Of a stretch of 17,853 nt of DNA, positions 1 to 7,403 are shown piece by piece. Source of the stretch: Omnitrophica bacterium GWA2_41_15 (GTDB lineage Bacteria; Omnitrophota; Gorgyraeia; Gorgyraeales; Gorgyraeaceae). Made by a program: the position numbers and the translations under genes. The stretch is from positions 1 through 17,853 of the forward strand of contig CAKKRB010000268.1 of NCBI GenBank assembly GCA_919902485.1, written 5' to 3'. The notes below the pieces were generated by a model. The model saw nothing but the letters and a program-made list of their open reading frames with translations, searched no databases and had not been told where the DNA came from. The first letter of the stretch is position 1; the number at the start of each line of letters is the position of its first letter.

Positions 1-607
1 CTCCATAAGGCCTTGGCTTTCTGACAGGCCATTTCTGATATAAAAATACATCTTTCTCAGAATCCTTTTCTGTTAATGTTGCGATTTTTTCATCTAAAGA
101 ATACTCCCCTTCTCCTGCGATCCATTTAATATTTCCGCGGACATCCGGGGGCGCCAGGATCCTGTGTTTTATAAGAAGTGTTTCCTGGACTTCTCCTATG
201 ACTTCGCCTTGCTTTAAATAATCGCCCTGTTTTTTCAAAGGAACAAAATGCCATTTCTTTTTTCTGTCCAGGGCAGAGACATGCACACCCCTGTTTATAT
301 AAAAGCCTTGTTTTTCTCTTAACGCTTCAAGAGGCCTTTGAATTCCATCGTATATATTTCCCAGAAGCCCGGGCCCTAATTCAACATATAATGGAAAACC
401 CTGGGTATAAATAAGGTCGCCTGCTTTAAGCGAAGTTGTGTCTTCATAAACCTGTATATAGGCCCGATCTTCTTTCAGCCTCACAACCTCTCCCACAAGA
501 TGCTCTTCCCCAACCTCCACCATGTCCAGCATCCTTAAAAAAGATACCTCTTCCGCCTCAACAACGGGCCCAATAACCCTGTATACCTTGCCCGCGGCCT
601 TTAACAT
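1..607 (-). CDS. atpA: V/A-type ATP synthase catalytic subunit A (N-terminal part, cut by window edge)
   Basis: About 202 codons of the catalytic A subunit of the V1/A1 head; the rest lies beyond the window. The ATG at 607-605 opens a frame starting MLKAAGKVYRVIGPVVEAE, the N-terminal beta-barrel of this family, followed by the DMVEVGEE segment and the signature GPGLLGNIYDGIQRPL near residues 78-93. The later part (HFVPLKKQGD, GEVIGEVQET, HRILAPPDVRG) is the A-subunit-specific bulge domain, absent from F-type beta subunits. The nucleotide-binding P-loop is not in the window, so catalytic integrity cannot be judged. The start overlaps the end of the subunit E gene by 7 bases (ATGTTAA), implying translational coupling. 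Identity is firm from the motifs; V-type rather than F-type follows from the bulge domain and the neighbours. Confidence 0.95.
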   Translation of the reverse strand, partial: MLKAAGKVYRVIGPVVEAEEVSFLRMLDMVEVGEEHLVGEVVRLKEDRAYIQVYEDTTSLKAGDLIYTQGFPLYVELGPGLLGNIYDGIQRPLEALREKQGFYINRGVHVSALDRKKKWHFVPLKKQGDYLKQGEVIGEVQETLLIKHRILAPPDVRGNIKWIAGEGEYSLDEKIATLTEKDSEKDVFLYQKWPVRKPRPYG

Positions 608-1209
608 CTGAAATTCCCTCTCAATAGTTCCATATATATTTCGTCATGCAGCCTTTTAAACCTGGCGGAAAATCTGTTGTCATAAATAAGCCTGAAATCC
701 TTTGACTGCACAATAACCCCTGTATCTTTAAAATCGCTTTTTTTGAATTGCGCGCCCTTGACTTGCATATCCTTTATAATTTTTTCATCCAGGCTGGAAT
801 ATATAACCTCGACTTCTGCCTCGCCCAGGACCGCTATGCCTTCAGCTATAGCTTTTTCAAGAAACGTCCCGTAACCAGGGTCTTTCCTGAATTCCATTGC
901 AGTTTCCGTGACCTTTTCAAGGATAGTCTCTATAAACCTGCCCTTTTCTTCCAGAAAAAGTTTTTTCTTTTCCAGATTCAGCGTAGAAAAAATCTTCTGC
1001 CTGATTTTATCTATTTCCAGCTCATTTCTTTTCAGGATCTCTTTCTTCTTTGTTTCCGCTTCAAGATTCGCCTCTTCAAGAATCCTGGCCTTTTCTTTTT
1101 TTGCGCCTGTAAGCATGACATCTGCCTGAGAGGCAGCATCTTCTGTAATCCTCCTGCATATCTCTTCAGCATCCTCTATTTTTACTTTTGAATAAAGCTT
1201 TTTATCCAT
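601..1209 (-). CDS. atpE: V/A-type ATP synthase peripheral stalk subunit E
   Basis: 202-residue protein with a long charged, Lys/Glu-rich amphipathic N-terminal half (about residues 10-110), as expected for the coiled coil that pairs with subunit G/H to form the peripheral stalk. The C-terminal third is a compact alpha/beta region (GIAVLGEAEVEVIY, GVIVQSKDFRLIYDNRFSAR, ending in HDEIYMELLRG). The pattern GVIVxSxDxxxxxDNRFSxRxxR is typical of the subunit E C-terminal domain that contacts the catalytic head. The ATG at 1209 sits in a TGATG overlap with the stop of subunit F, with a GGGG-containing Shine-Dalgarno about 10 bases upstream. The length matches the family (about 190-210 aa). The call rests on sequence pattern plus its position between the F and A genes. 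Confidence 0.9.
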   Translation of the reverse strand: MDKKLYSKVKIEDAEEICRRITEDAASQADVMLTGAKKEKARILEEANLEAETKKKEILKRNELEIDKIRQKIFSTLNLEKKKLFLEEKGRFIETILEKVTETAMEFRKDPGYGTFLEKAIAEGIAVLGEAEVEVIYSSLDEKIIKDMQVKGAQFKKSDFKDTGVIVQSKDFRLIYDNRFSARFKRLHDEIYMELLRGNFRC

Positions 1210-1511
1210 CAGATGCTTACCCCTATTATGTCTTTCAGATAATCACCCACGCTGCTTCTTTTCTTAAACCTGCCTCTTGAAGGAAGTTCGAGTATAAGAG
1301 GCTTCTGGTTTTTATACATCAGGTTGTCTAGTTCCTCTTTTAAAAAAGACGCTGCCTTTTCTGTCACAAGCAATACGCCTGCATCTTCTGTAGCCAGAGC
1401 CACCTTTAATGCCTCAAGCGCGTCAGAACGGCTTCCAACCTCCCTTGTCTCAATACCGCTAAGCATGAAACCAAGGCTTGATTCTTTATCAGCTATACAA
1501 AAGAAAGTCAT
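1209..1511 (-). CDS. atpF: V/A-type ATP synthase central stalk subunit F
   Basis: 100-residue protein, the usual length of subunit F, a small Rossmann-like central stalk component bound to subunit D. The N-terminus has the family pattern of a short beta strand followed by ESSLGFMLSGIE (residues 10-21, compare the common xxxxGFRLAGIE), then the EALEAL-type helix around 29-34 and the GVLLVTEKAASFL strand-helix (about 45-57). The C-terminal helix contains SSVGDYLKDIIGVSI. The start at 1511 lies 6 bases after the TAA of subunit K, and the stop overlaps the subunit E start by one base. Nothing is missing. In Enterococcus nomenclature this would be NtpG. Confidence 0.9.
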   Translation of the reverse strand: MTFFCIADKESSLGFMLSGIETREVGSRSDALEALKVALATEDAGVLLVTEKAASFLKEELDNLMYKNQKPLILELPSRGRFKKRSSVGDYLKDIIGVSI

Positions 1512-1517
1512 TATATT

Positions 1518-1838
1518 TTATACCTTGCCTAAAATCATTATAGCTATAATCAATCCATATATCGCGATACCTTCAGCTAGTCCTACGTATATAAGCGCCT
1601 TGCCTGCCATTTCTGGTTTTTCGCTGATTGCGCCCACAGCTGCGGCGCCCACATGCGCTACTGCAATGCCTGCCGCGATTGCGCTAAGGCCTGTTGCTAT
1701 AGAAGCTGCTAAAAATGCCCATCCTACTGTAGCTGGATCGCTTGTAGTCTGCGCCCATGCAGAACCACAAAAAGATATGAATACAAAAAATATGCTGAAT
1801 TTTACAATACGCCACGACCATCTTATGGTGCGTTCCAT
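1518..1838 (-). CDS. atpK: V/A-type ATP synthase rotor proteolipid subunit K (c ring)
   Basis: Rotor ring subunit that carries ions through the membrane sector. With ATG at 1838 it is 106 aa: a hydrophobic leader with an Ala-X-Ala motif (GSAWA, residues 25-29) that looks like a cleavable signal peptide, then one hairpin of two transmembrane helices (about 38-71 and 79-103). The first helix is Gly/Ala-rich with the VGAAAVGAISEKPE loop; the second contains the ion-binding carboxylate E89 in GLAEGIAIYG. It is therefore a single-hairpin subunit, not the fused four-helix form of Enterococcus NtpK. I chose ATG 1838 over the in-frame GTG at 1844 because AGGAGG (1849-1844) lies 5 bases before the ATG, and the GTG overlaps that Shine-Dalgarno itself. 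The Shine-Dalgarno also overlaps the stop of the subunit I gene. Confidence 0.93.
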   Translation of the reverse strand: MERTIRWSWRIVKFSIFFVFISFCGSAWAQTTSDPATVGWAFLAASIATGLSAIAAGIAVAHVGAAAVGAISEKPEMAGKALIYVGLAEGIAIYGLIIAIMILGKV

Positions 1839-1847
1839 GCCCACCTC

Positions 1848-3749
1848 CTAAATTTTGACCGGTTTATACACCTCTTTGCCTAACATGAAAAATTTTGAGA
1901 AAAACTCATAATAATTAAGCCTGAGCGATTGAATCGTCACCACAAGCCCTTCTAGAAAAATTATAAGTATATTCCCCAAAATAACAACTAAAAAAGATAA
2001 AATCTCTCCTCCTGCGCTGTTTACAATACGAGAAAGCTCGAATATCGCGATAAATAACCCTGCATGGGCAAGCGCAAACGCCGCTATACGTATAAAAGAT
2101 ACCGTATTTGCTAGGTAGCTCATGCCTACTTCCAAAACATCTATAGTGCTTTCCATAAGGGCTATAAAAACATTGCGTTTCTCTTTTTTAAAAACAGCTT
2201 CTATGAAAGGTTTAAGAAACAGTAAAATCACCCCGATCGATATAATAATAAAATATATGTCCAGGCCCTGGGTCCTGGACATTAATATTTTTGTAAAAAG
2301 CCCTATGGCTGCCCAGTAGATAACCCCTCCTATAAGGCCTGATTTGTCAAAAAGCGCCTTCAGATAATTTTTGTCCCTGAGAGAATTTATTATATTTATG
2401 ACTATCCCCAGGCTTATAAAACTCATGCCGAATATAACACTGACCTTAAATATCTCCATGATATTGTCTATCGGCTTAAGCCATAAGGAACGAAACTCTA
2501 TCCCGAAAAAACTCCCGTAAAGTGCGCCGAATATTACTGAACTTATCCCGCAGTAAAGCATGAGCGCAAATGCCTGCCTGGCCTTTTCATTTTTACTCAG
2601 GCTTAATAAAAAGCTGCCCAGTACCAGAACAAAGCCGTGGCCCACATCCCCGAACATCGCGCCGAACATTATAAGAAAGCTTATCGCGACAAATATCGTA
2701 GGGTCAATAGTACCGTACCGCGGTATCCCGTATGAATCTATCAATAATTCAAACGGCTTAAAAAATGCCGTGTGTTTAAGTTTAACCGGTATTTCTTCCT
2801 TTGGTATATTTACATCTTCCGCGTCTTTTGCTTCGATATAACATCTCTGGTCTATTTTTTTGATCTCTTTTATAGCGTTTTCTTTTTCATCCTTTGGCAC
2901 CCAGCCCGAGAGAACCACTGTCTTTTCTGTCATGCAGGAGTATTTCTTTGCATCCAGGAGTGACTTTTTAAGCCTTATAAAAGACCGCATGCTGGAAAGA
3001 CTGTCCTGGTAACTTTCGCCCTTTTTCCTGATCTCGCTATTTATATCCTGCTGCCTTTTTTTAATGGCTTGTATTTCAATGGATAATTTTCCCTCTACTT
3101 CCTTTGAAATATTCTCCGCATTCTTGGGATATTCTATCTTTTCCCATGCTATGTCTTTTAAAACCCTGTCTATGAATACCCTGTCCCGCCTGAGGCCTAT
3201 TAATAAAGCTATTACCTTGTCGCCTTCTTTCTTAAAAGGATAAAAGACATACGGTATGTCTTTAAGGCTCCTTTCAATTACAGATATGTTTTTCTCCACC
3301 ACCTTGCCTAAAGAAACCTCTAAAAAACTATATACTGATTCCCTTCTCAATGAAAAAAGCGGGTAAGATTTAAGCTGGGTAAACATTGAATTTTTGGTCT
3401 CAAGCCCTGCCTCCAGCTCATTTTTCTCGCTCAGGAACGGATTTATGCTGTTCTCTAACTCCCCTAGCATATTTTTAATATCGTCGTAAGAAAATGCCTT
3501 TATATCTTTTTTTACAGCCGGCGAAATATCCAGTTTTCTCAAATTTTCTTTTAATCTCGCATCAAGTTCATCCCACTCAGCGTGTTCCCTGTCTATCTCA
3601 TAAGGAGAAAGACTGCTTAATTCCTCTTCTATATGACGTATGTCAACAGGATGAAAAATTCCGAGTTTCAGAAGCCTGTAGGATATGTCCTCTATCTTGT
3701 CTTTTAAAACAACTATGCTCAAAAGTTCCATGCTTGATGTAATCATCAT
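1848..3749 (-). CDS. atpI: V/A-type ATP synthase membrane subunit I (subunit a)
   Basis: 633-residue stator membrane subunit. The N-terminal half (about 1-340) is soluble and rich in charged helices, as in the cytoplasmic domain that connects to the peripheral stalks. The C-terminal half holds several transmembrane segments, starting near TIDPTIFVAISFLIMFGAMFG and GDVGHGFVLVLG, a hallmark of the family. The essential arginine facing the c ring is visible as R554 in NTVSFIRIAAFALAHAGLF, and the last helices carry E600 plus the terminal QSLRLNYYEFFSKFF pattern. Two consecutive ATG codons open the gene at 3749; AAGG lies a few bases upstream, after the TAA of subunit C. Length and motif order are normal, so I expect a functional protein. 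Confidence 0.95.
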   Translation of the reverse strand: MMITSSMELLSIVVLKDKIEDISYRLLKLGIFHPVDIRHIEEELSSLSPYEIDREHAEWDELDARLKENLRKLDISPAVKKDIKAFSYDDIKNMLGELENSINPFLSEKNELEAGLETKNSMFTQLKSYPLFSLRRESVYSFLEVSLGKVVEKNISVIERSLKDIPYVFYPFKKEGDKVIALLIGLRRDRVFIDRVLKDIAWEKIEYPKNAENISKEVEGKLSIEIQAIKKRQQDINSEIRKKGESYQDSLSSMRSFIRLKKSLLDAKKYSCMTEKTVVLSGWVPKDEKENAIKEIKKIDQRCYIEAKDAEDVNIPKEEIPVKLKHTAFFKPFELLIDSYGIPRYGTIDPTIFVAISFLIMFGAMFGDVGHGFVLVLGSFLLSLSKNEKARQAFALMLYCGISSVIFGALYGSFFGIEFRSLWLKPIDNIMEIFKVSVIFGMSFISLGIVINIINSLRDKNYLKALFDKSGLIGGVIYWAAIGLFTKILMSRTQGLDIYFIIISIGVILLFLKPFIEAVFKKEKRNVFIALMESTIDVLEVGMSYLANTVSFIRIAAFALAHAGLFIAIFELSRIVNSAGGEILSFLVVILGNILIIFLEGLVVTIQSLRLNYYEFFSKFFMLGKEVYKPVKI

Positions 3750-3758
3750 ACGGCCTTG

Positions 3759-4802
3759 TTAAATATTCAACAACGAAGCTGTTTCTTCTTTCTTTAAGCC
3801 TAAATTTTTGGCATAAAGCAAAGATACGATATTTTTTGTTTCGCTGTTTTTTAATATTAAGTACGAAAGTATTGTGCCTATTGTAAAAGGATATCCTGAA
3901 AGCGCTCTTCTGACTTCTTTCAACAAAACCTCGTGCAGAAAATTTTCTATGAAGCTCATATTTTCTTCTATCAGATCCCTGATTTTTGCATACGGCCCCA
4001 GGGCAACGCTGTCTACGATTTTCGCAAGACCGTCAGTGGCATAGAATCTCGTAATGTTCTCCCTGTTTATCCTGCTGCCGCCTGCTATAACCCATTCCAG
4101 CATTTCGCCTGCCGAAAGGCTGTAATATTTCCTCATCCTTATAAGCCAGTTTATATTCTCTATGTCTATTTCTATGCCTATAATCCTTTTTGCGATCTCT
4201 CTGTCGCGCGAAGAAAGCAAATCTATGCATGCAAACATCCTGCGGTAATAATCCATATCCAGGCTTGCCTCTAAATAAAATATAGAGCCTTTTTCCTTAA
4301 ACCTTTCCCTTGCGTTTAAAATAGTCTTTCTGTAAGGCGTATCGTCCAGCAGTAATATTATCTCTTCTATATTCGGGGCATATATGATTTTTTTATAGTC
4401 TATATCAAAACTTATCTTTTCCCCTAAAATATACTCATCTATATTGACAGGTATTTTTTTATGCCATATCCTCAAGGTCGCCTTTAATTGTTCGATCTCG
4501 TATTTTTCTATAAAAAACTCTACCAGCTCTCTCTCTGTGTTGCCTGGAATAGACCTGTAAATCCTTCTGTAAATATCCAGATCATTTTTTATCAACTGTT
4601 TTTCAATAAGCCTCAAGTCTGTTATTTCCTTGCCTGCTTTTTCAGCTACATTCTTATAATAAGGCGCTTCTTTTAAAAGCTCCATTATCTTATAGATGTC
4701 TTCTGCCTCCAGAATCCTGGAAAACACCTCCGGGCTTATAAGAAATGAAAGCATAGCCCTTATTTTAGCATTGATAAAAGCGTAAGTGGCAAGTTCGCCC
4801 AT
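3759..4802 (-). CDS. atpC: V/A-type ATP synthase subunit C (V0 d homologue)
   Basis: 347-residue, mostly helical, non-membrane protein that links the central stalk to the c ring (yeast Vma6/d; Thermus C). Family features are the N-terminal YAFINAKIRAM-type helix, the repeated pattern of LLKEAPYYKNV and LLDDTPYRKTI, the EIDIENINWLIRMRKYY segment (about residue 210-228; the ExDxxNxxxxxRxKxxx motif is the best-conserved element), and a C-terminal YLILKNSETKNIVSLLYAK segment. It starts 2 bases after the stop of the G/H gene and precedes subunit I by 9 bases. Placing C directly after G/H and before I differs from the usual order (G/H, I, K, E, C, F, A, B, D). Confidence 0.9.
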   Translation of the reverse strand: MGELATYAFINAKIRAMLSFLISPEVFSRILEAEDIYKIMELLKEAPYYKNVAEKAGKEITDLRLIEKQLIKNDLDIYRRIYRSIPGNTERELVEFFIEKYEIEQLKATLRIWHKKIPVNIDEYILGEKISFDIDYKKIIYAPNIEEIILLLDDTPYRKTILNARERFKEKGSIFYLEASLDMDYYRRMFACIDLLSSRDREIAKRIIGIEIDIENINWLIRMRKYYSLSAGEMLEWVIAGGSRINRENITRFYATDGLAKIVDSVALGPYAKIRDLIEENMSFIENFLHEVLLKEVRRALSGYPFTIGTILSYLILKNSETKNIVSLLYAKNLGLKKEETASLLNI

Positions 4803-4804
4803 GT

Positions 4805-5122
4805 TTAGTCTCTGATGGTTATTACCCTAGAGAAAACCTTTCTGGAGGTTTCCTGAATCTCTTTTTCCTTTTTTTCTCTTATGGCAAGGGTTTCCCTCCT
4901 TGCCTCTTTAAGAGTGCTTTCTTTTTCAGATATAAAACTTTTTTCAGCTTCTTCTTTTTGTTTCTGAGCAAAGGCCTCGGTTTGCAGTATTGCCTGATTT
5001 ACAATATCTTCCTTTTCTTTTTTTGCTTCCCTGACCATGCGGTCAGCATCTTCCTTCGCATCCTGGACTATTTTACTGGCCCTTTCTTCTTCCTTGAGTA
5101 TTTTTTCAACAATATCTTTCAT
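4805..5122 (-). CDS. atpH: V/A-type ATP synthase subunit G/H (peripheral stalk coiled coil)
   Basis: 105-residue protein that is almost entirely a Lys/Glu/Ala-rich coiled coil, beginning MKDIVEKILKEEERASKIV with heptad-like spacing of hydrophobic residues up to about residue 95. Together with subunit E it forms the peripheral stalk that holds the head against rotation. Small coiled-coil proteins diverge fast, so the assignment leans on length, composition and position as first gene of the ATPase cluster, the slot occupied by G/H in Thermus and archaea. The ATG at 5122 follows the pyrE stop by 3 bases (TAA ATC ATG); the nearest Shine-Dalgarno-like GGGAG lies inside the pyrE end. I see no promoter between the two genes. 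Confidence 0.82.
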   Translation of the reverse strand: MKDIVEKILKEEERASKIVQDAKEDADRMVREAKKEKEDIVNQAILQTEAFAQKQKEEAEKSFISEKESTLKEARRETLAIREKKEKEIQETSRKVFSRVITIRD

Positions 5123-5125
5123 GAT

Positions 5126-5692
5126 TTAACGGCTCCCTGGTTTTGTGATGCCAATCCCTTTTTTGCATAAAGGACACTCCTCCGGCTTATAGGCGGGAAA
5201 ATCAAGCCTGACTAGACTTTTTAATTTTACACCAAAATTCAGGGTTTTTCCACTTCTATCTACGATACAGCCTACGCCTATTATGCTGGCTCCGGCAGCC
5301 CTTACAACATCAAGAACCTCGCTCGTGGAAAGCCCTGTTGTTATAACATCCTCCACCACAAGGGCTTTATCTTCTTTTTTCAACTCAAATCCCCGTCTTA
5401 AAGTCATTTTGCCTTCTACCCGCTCTGTGAATAAAGACTTTACGCCCAGGACACGGCCAGTTTCATAAGAAACTATTACGCCTCCCAGGGCAGGCGCTAC
5501 CACGCATGTAGGCTTATCTTCTTTAAAGAAACTGGCCAGCTCGCTGCATATCTTTTCAGCTATGTCTGGATTCTGCAGTAACAGCGCGCACTGAAAATAA
5601 TTACCGCTATGCAGCCCGCTTGAAAGCCTGAAATGCCCGCTTAAAAGCGCGCCTGTCTCCTTAAACAAACTTAAAATCTCCTGTTTCTTCAT
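5126..5692 (-). CDS. pyrE: Orotate phosphoribosyltransferase
   Basis: 188-residue enzyme that converts orotate and PRPP to orotidine 5'-monophosphate in UMP synthesis. The phosphoribosyltransferase fold is evident: the FRLSSGLHSGNYFQC start (residues 21-35), VVAPALGGVIV (64-74), the flexible-loop region with K/R residues (ERVEGKMTLRRGF, 90-102), and the PRPP-binding motif LVVEDVITTGLST at 111-123. The C-terminus carries a CPLCKKG motif (C173, C176), present in a subset of bacterial OPRTs. A GGGGAGG Shine-Dalgarno is immediately upstream of the ATG. The gap to pyrF is occupied by the palindrome at 5703-5741. Last pyr gene of the operon, directly followed by the V-type ATPase genes. Confidence 0.96.
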   Translation of the reverse strand: MKKQEILSLFKETGALLSGHFRLSSGLHSGNYFQCALLLQNPDIAEKICSELASFFKEDKPTCVVAPALGGVIVSYETGRVLGVKSLFTERVEGKMTLRRGFELKKEDKALVVEDVITTGLSTSEVLDVVRAAGASIIGVGCIVDRSGKTLNFGVKLKSLVRLDFPAYKPEECPLCKKGIGITKPGSR

Positions 5693-5702
5693 CTTCCTCC
5701 CC

Positions 5703-5741
5703 TTAATTCACAAAACGAGTCATACTCGTTTTGTGAATTAA
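5703..5741. repeat. Perfect palindrome, family K copy 1 (pyrF-pyrE gap)
   Basis: Two 18-base arms, TTAATTCACAAAACGAGT at 5703-5720 and its exact reverse complement at 5724-5741, are separated by 3 bases. The stem has no mismatch. It fills most of the 56-bp space between pyrF (stop at 5749) and pyrE (start at 5692). A second, slightly degenerate copy lies at 7365-7403. It is not followed by a T tract on the minus strand, so it does not look like an intrinsic terminator. A processing or stability hairpin, or a small mobile palindrome, fits better. Confidence 0.85.
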
Positions 5742-5748
5742 CAGAATG

Positions 5749-6441
5749 TCAAATTGCCTCAAGCATCTTTACCGGGTCTTTTGCCTTTGTAATCGGCCTG
5801 CCCATTACAATATAATCCGCGCCTCTTTGAAACGCCTCTTTGGGAGTAGCCACCCTTTTCTGATCGTCTGCCTCGCTTCCTTCTGGCCTTACGCCAGGAG
5901 TAACTATCAGAAAATCCTTGCCAGCGCTTTTTCTTATTGCAATAATCTCTTCCGGCGAAGCCACCACACCGTCCAAACCAGCCTCCTTAGCCAGGCCAGC
6001 TAAATTCAAGACCTGGTCTTGTGCAGACTTATTTATACCTGTTTTCTTTAAAGCCTCTTTGTCCATACTGGTAAGCACTGTTACACCGAGAATCTTTGGC
6101 CTAGCTACGCCGAGTTTTTCGCTTTCCTCTTCCGCGCCTTCTACCGCCTTTTTCATCATTTCAAGCCCGCCTGACGCATGCACGTTGAACATATACACGC
6201 CAAACTTTACAGCAGCCTTGCTCGCCGCATAAACTGTATTTGGTATGTCATGAAATTTCAAGTCCAGAAAAACATCCTTGTCGTATTTTTTTACAAGGTC
6301 AATTGCCTTTGCGCCGCAGGAATAAAATAACTCCATGCCTACCTTAAATACCTGCACATGCGGGCTCAGTATATCAAGTAGCCTTTCCTCTTCTTTCAGC
6401 GTATTCACATCCAGCGCTATTATTAACTTATCTTTTATCAT
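5749..6441 (-). CDS. pyrF: Orotidine 5'-phosphate decarboxylase
   Basis: 230-residue TIM-barrel enzyme for the last step to UMP. The N-terminal IIALDV (residues 7-12) holds a substrate-binding Asp, the catalytic tetrad region is FLDLKFHDIPNT (58-69, with D60, K62 and D65), and the phosphate-binding end is visible as TPGVRPEG (about 180-187) and YIVMGRPITKAKDP (about 210-223). Length is that of the bacterial group I family. Its start overlaps the pyrD end by 14 bases, which implies translational coupling. The stop is followed 7 bases later by the K1 palindrome. Confidence 0.97.
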   Translation of the reverse strand: MIKDKLIIALDVNTLKEEERLLDILSPHVQVFKVGMELFYSCGAKAIDLVKKYDKDVFLDLKFHDIPNTVYAASKAAVKFGVYMFNVHASGGLEMMKKAVEGAEEESEKLGVARPKILGVTVLTSMDKEALKKTGINKSAQDQVLNLAGLAKEAGLDGVVASPEEIIAIRKSAGKDFLIVTPGVRPEGSEADDQKRVATPKEAFQRGADYIVMGRPITKAKDPVKMLEAI

Positions 6442-7342
6442 TAAAGCTGCCTATTAACTCTTCTATGTTTTCTATTTTGTGTTTTCTTAAATATTCTTCT
6501 ATGCCTTTTATTATTTTTCCGCAAACATCAGGCTCTATAAAATTAGCAGTGCCTATCTGGATTGTAGACGCGCCTGCTATCATAAATTCAACAGCGTCAC
6601 TGGCGCTCATTATACCACCTATGCCTATGACAGGGATATCAATATTCCTTGAAACATCGTAGACCATTCTCAGGGCTATTGGTTTTATGCACGGCCCGCT
6701 CAAACCGCCTGTAATATTGCCTAACTTAGGTTTCCTGGTTTCGATATCTATAGCCATTCCTAAAAACGTATTAACAAGGCTTACTGCGTCCGAACCCGCG
6801 TTTTCCGCTGCCTTGGCAATTTTAACTATATCTGTCACGTTAGGGGAAAGCTTCGTAATGATGGTTTTGCCTGTTATTTTCCTAACAGCTTTCACGACTT
6901 CATACGTTTCTTTTGCATCATGAGCCACCAGGCCTTCGCACTTGATGTTCGGGCACGATATATTCAGCTCTATCCCGCTTATGCTTTTTATTTTATCCAG
7001 CCTTTTAGCGAGGATAAAAAACTCGTCTATGTTGTTCCCTGATATGCTAACAATAACAGGCGTTCCTATTTTAGAAAGATACGGTAATTTCTCTTTTATA
7101 AAATTATCAAAACCTTCGTTCTGAAGCCCTATTGCATTAAGCATGCCTGCTGCAGTTTCGCATATGCGCGGCATAGGATTCCCAGCTCTTGGATTCAGAG
7201 TAATTGTTTTTGTAATAATACCACCTATATGCTTAAGGTTAACTAATTTTTCAAACTCCTTAGCATATCCAAATGTCCCGGACGCAGCCATTACCGGGTT
7301 TTTTAAGCTGATTTTACCTATCTTTACTCCCAACCCTGTCAT
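6428..7342 (-). CDS. pyrD: Dihydroorotate dehydrogenase, class 1B catalytic subunit
   Basis: 304-residue FMN enzyme that oxidises dihydroorotate to orotate. Visible elements: the N-terminal LKNPVMAASGTFGY (13-26), FMN-contacting KTIT (45-48), the substrate loop MLNAIGLQNEG (67-77), the active-site base C130 in ELNISCPN, and the FMN phosphate region IPVIGIGGI and IQIGTA near the C-terminus. A cysteine rather than serine as base marks class 1. The adjacent pyrK shows it is class 1B, the NAD-linked heterotetramer, consistent with life without quinone-linked oxidation of dihydroorotate. The ATG at 7342 is preceded by a purine-rich stretch (GGGAAGAG). The gap to pyrK contains the K2 palindrome. 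Confidence 0.96.
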   Translation of the reverse strand: MTGLGVKIGKISLKNPVMAASGTFGYAKEFEKLVNLKHIGGIITKTITLNPRAGNPMPRICETAAGMLNAIGLQNEGFDNFIKEKLPYLSKIGTPVIVSISGNNIDEFFILAKRLDKIKSISGIELNISCPNIKCEGLVAHDAKETYEVVKAVRKITGKTIITKLSPNVTDIVKIAKAAENAGSDAVSLVNTFLGMAIDIETRKPKLGNITGGLSGPCIKPIALRMVYDVSRNIDIPVIGIGGIMSASDAVEFMIAGASTIQIGTANFIEPDVCGKIIKGIEEYLRKHKIENIEELIGSFNDKR

Positions 7343-7364
7343 CTCTTATCTCTTCCCTTCCCGC

Positions 7365-7403
7365 TAATGTCACAAAACGAGTATGACTTGTTTTGTAACA
7401 TTA
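7365..7403. repeat. Imperfect palindrome, family K copy 2 (pyrK-pyrD gap)
   Basis: Arms of 18 bases at 7365-7382 (TAATGTCACAAAACGAGT) and 7386-7403 pair with two non-Watson-Crick positions around a 3-base loop. The core CACAAAACGAGT is identical to the copy at 5703-5741, and overall size (39 nt) and loop length are the same. The TAA stop of pyrK (7403-7401) is the first codon of this hairpin on the coding strand. No T tract follows on the minus strand. Confidence 0.8.

Noticed and set aside
1839..1844. GTG start for subunit K two codons upstream of the ATG
   Set aside because: The GTG overlaps the AGGAGG ribosome site that is ideally placed for ATG 1838.
5703..5741. K1 palindrome as a transcription terminator between pyrF and pyrE
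   Set aside because: No T-rich tract follows on the coding strand and the stem is not GC-rich. A terminator would cut pyrE off from its operon.
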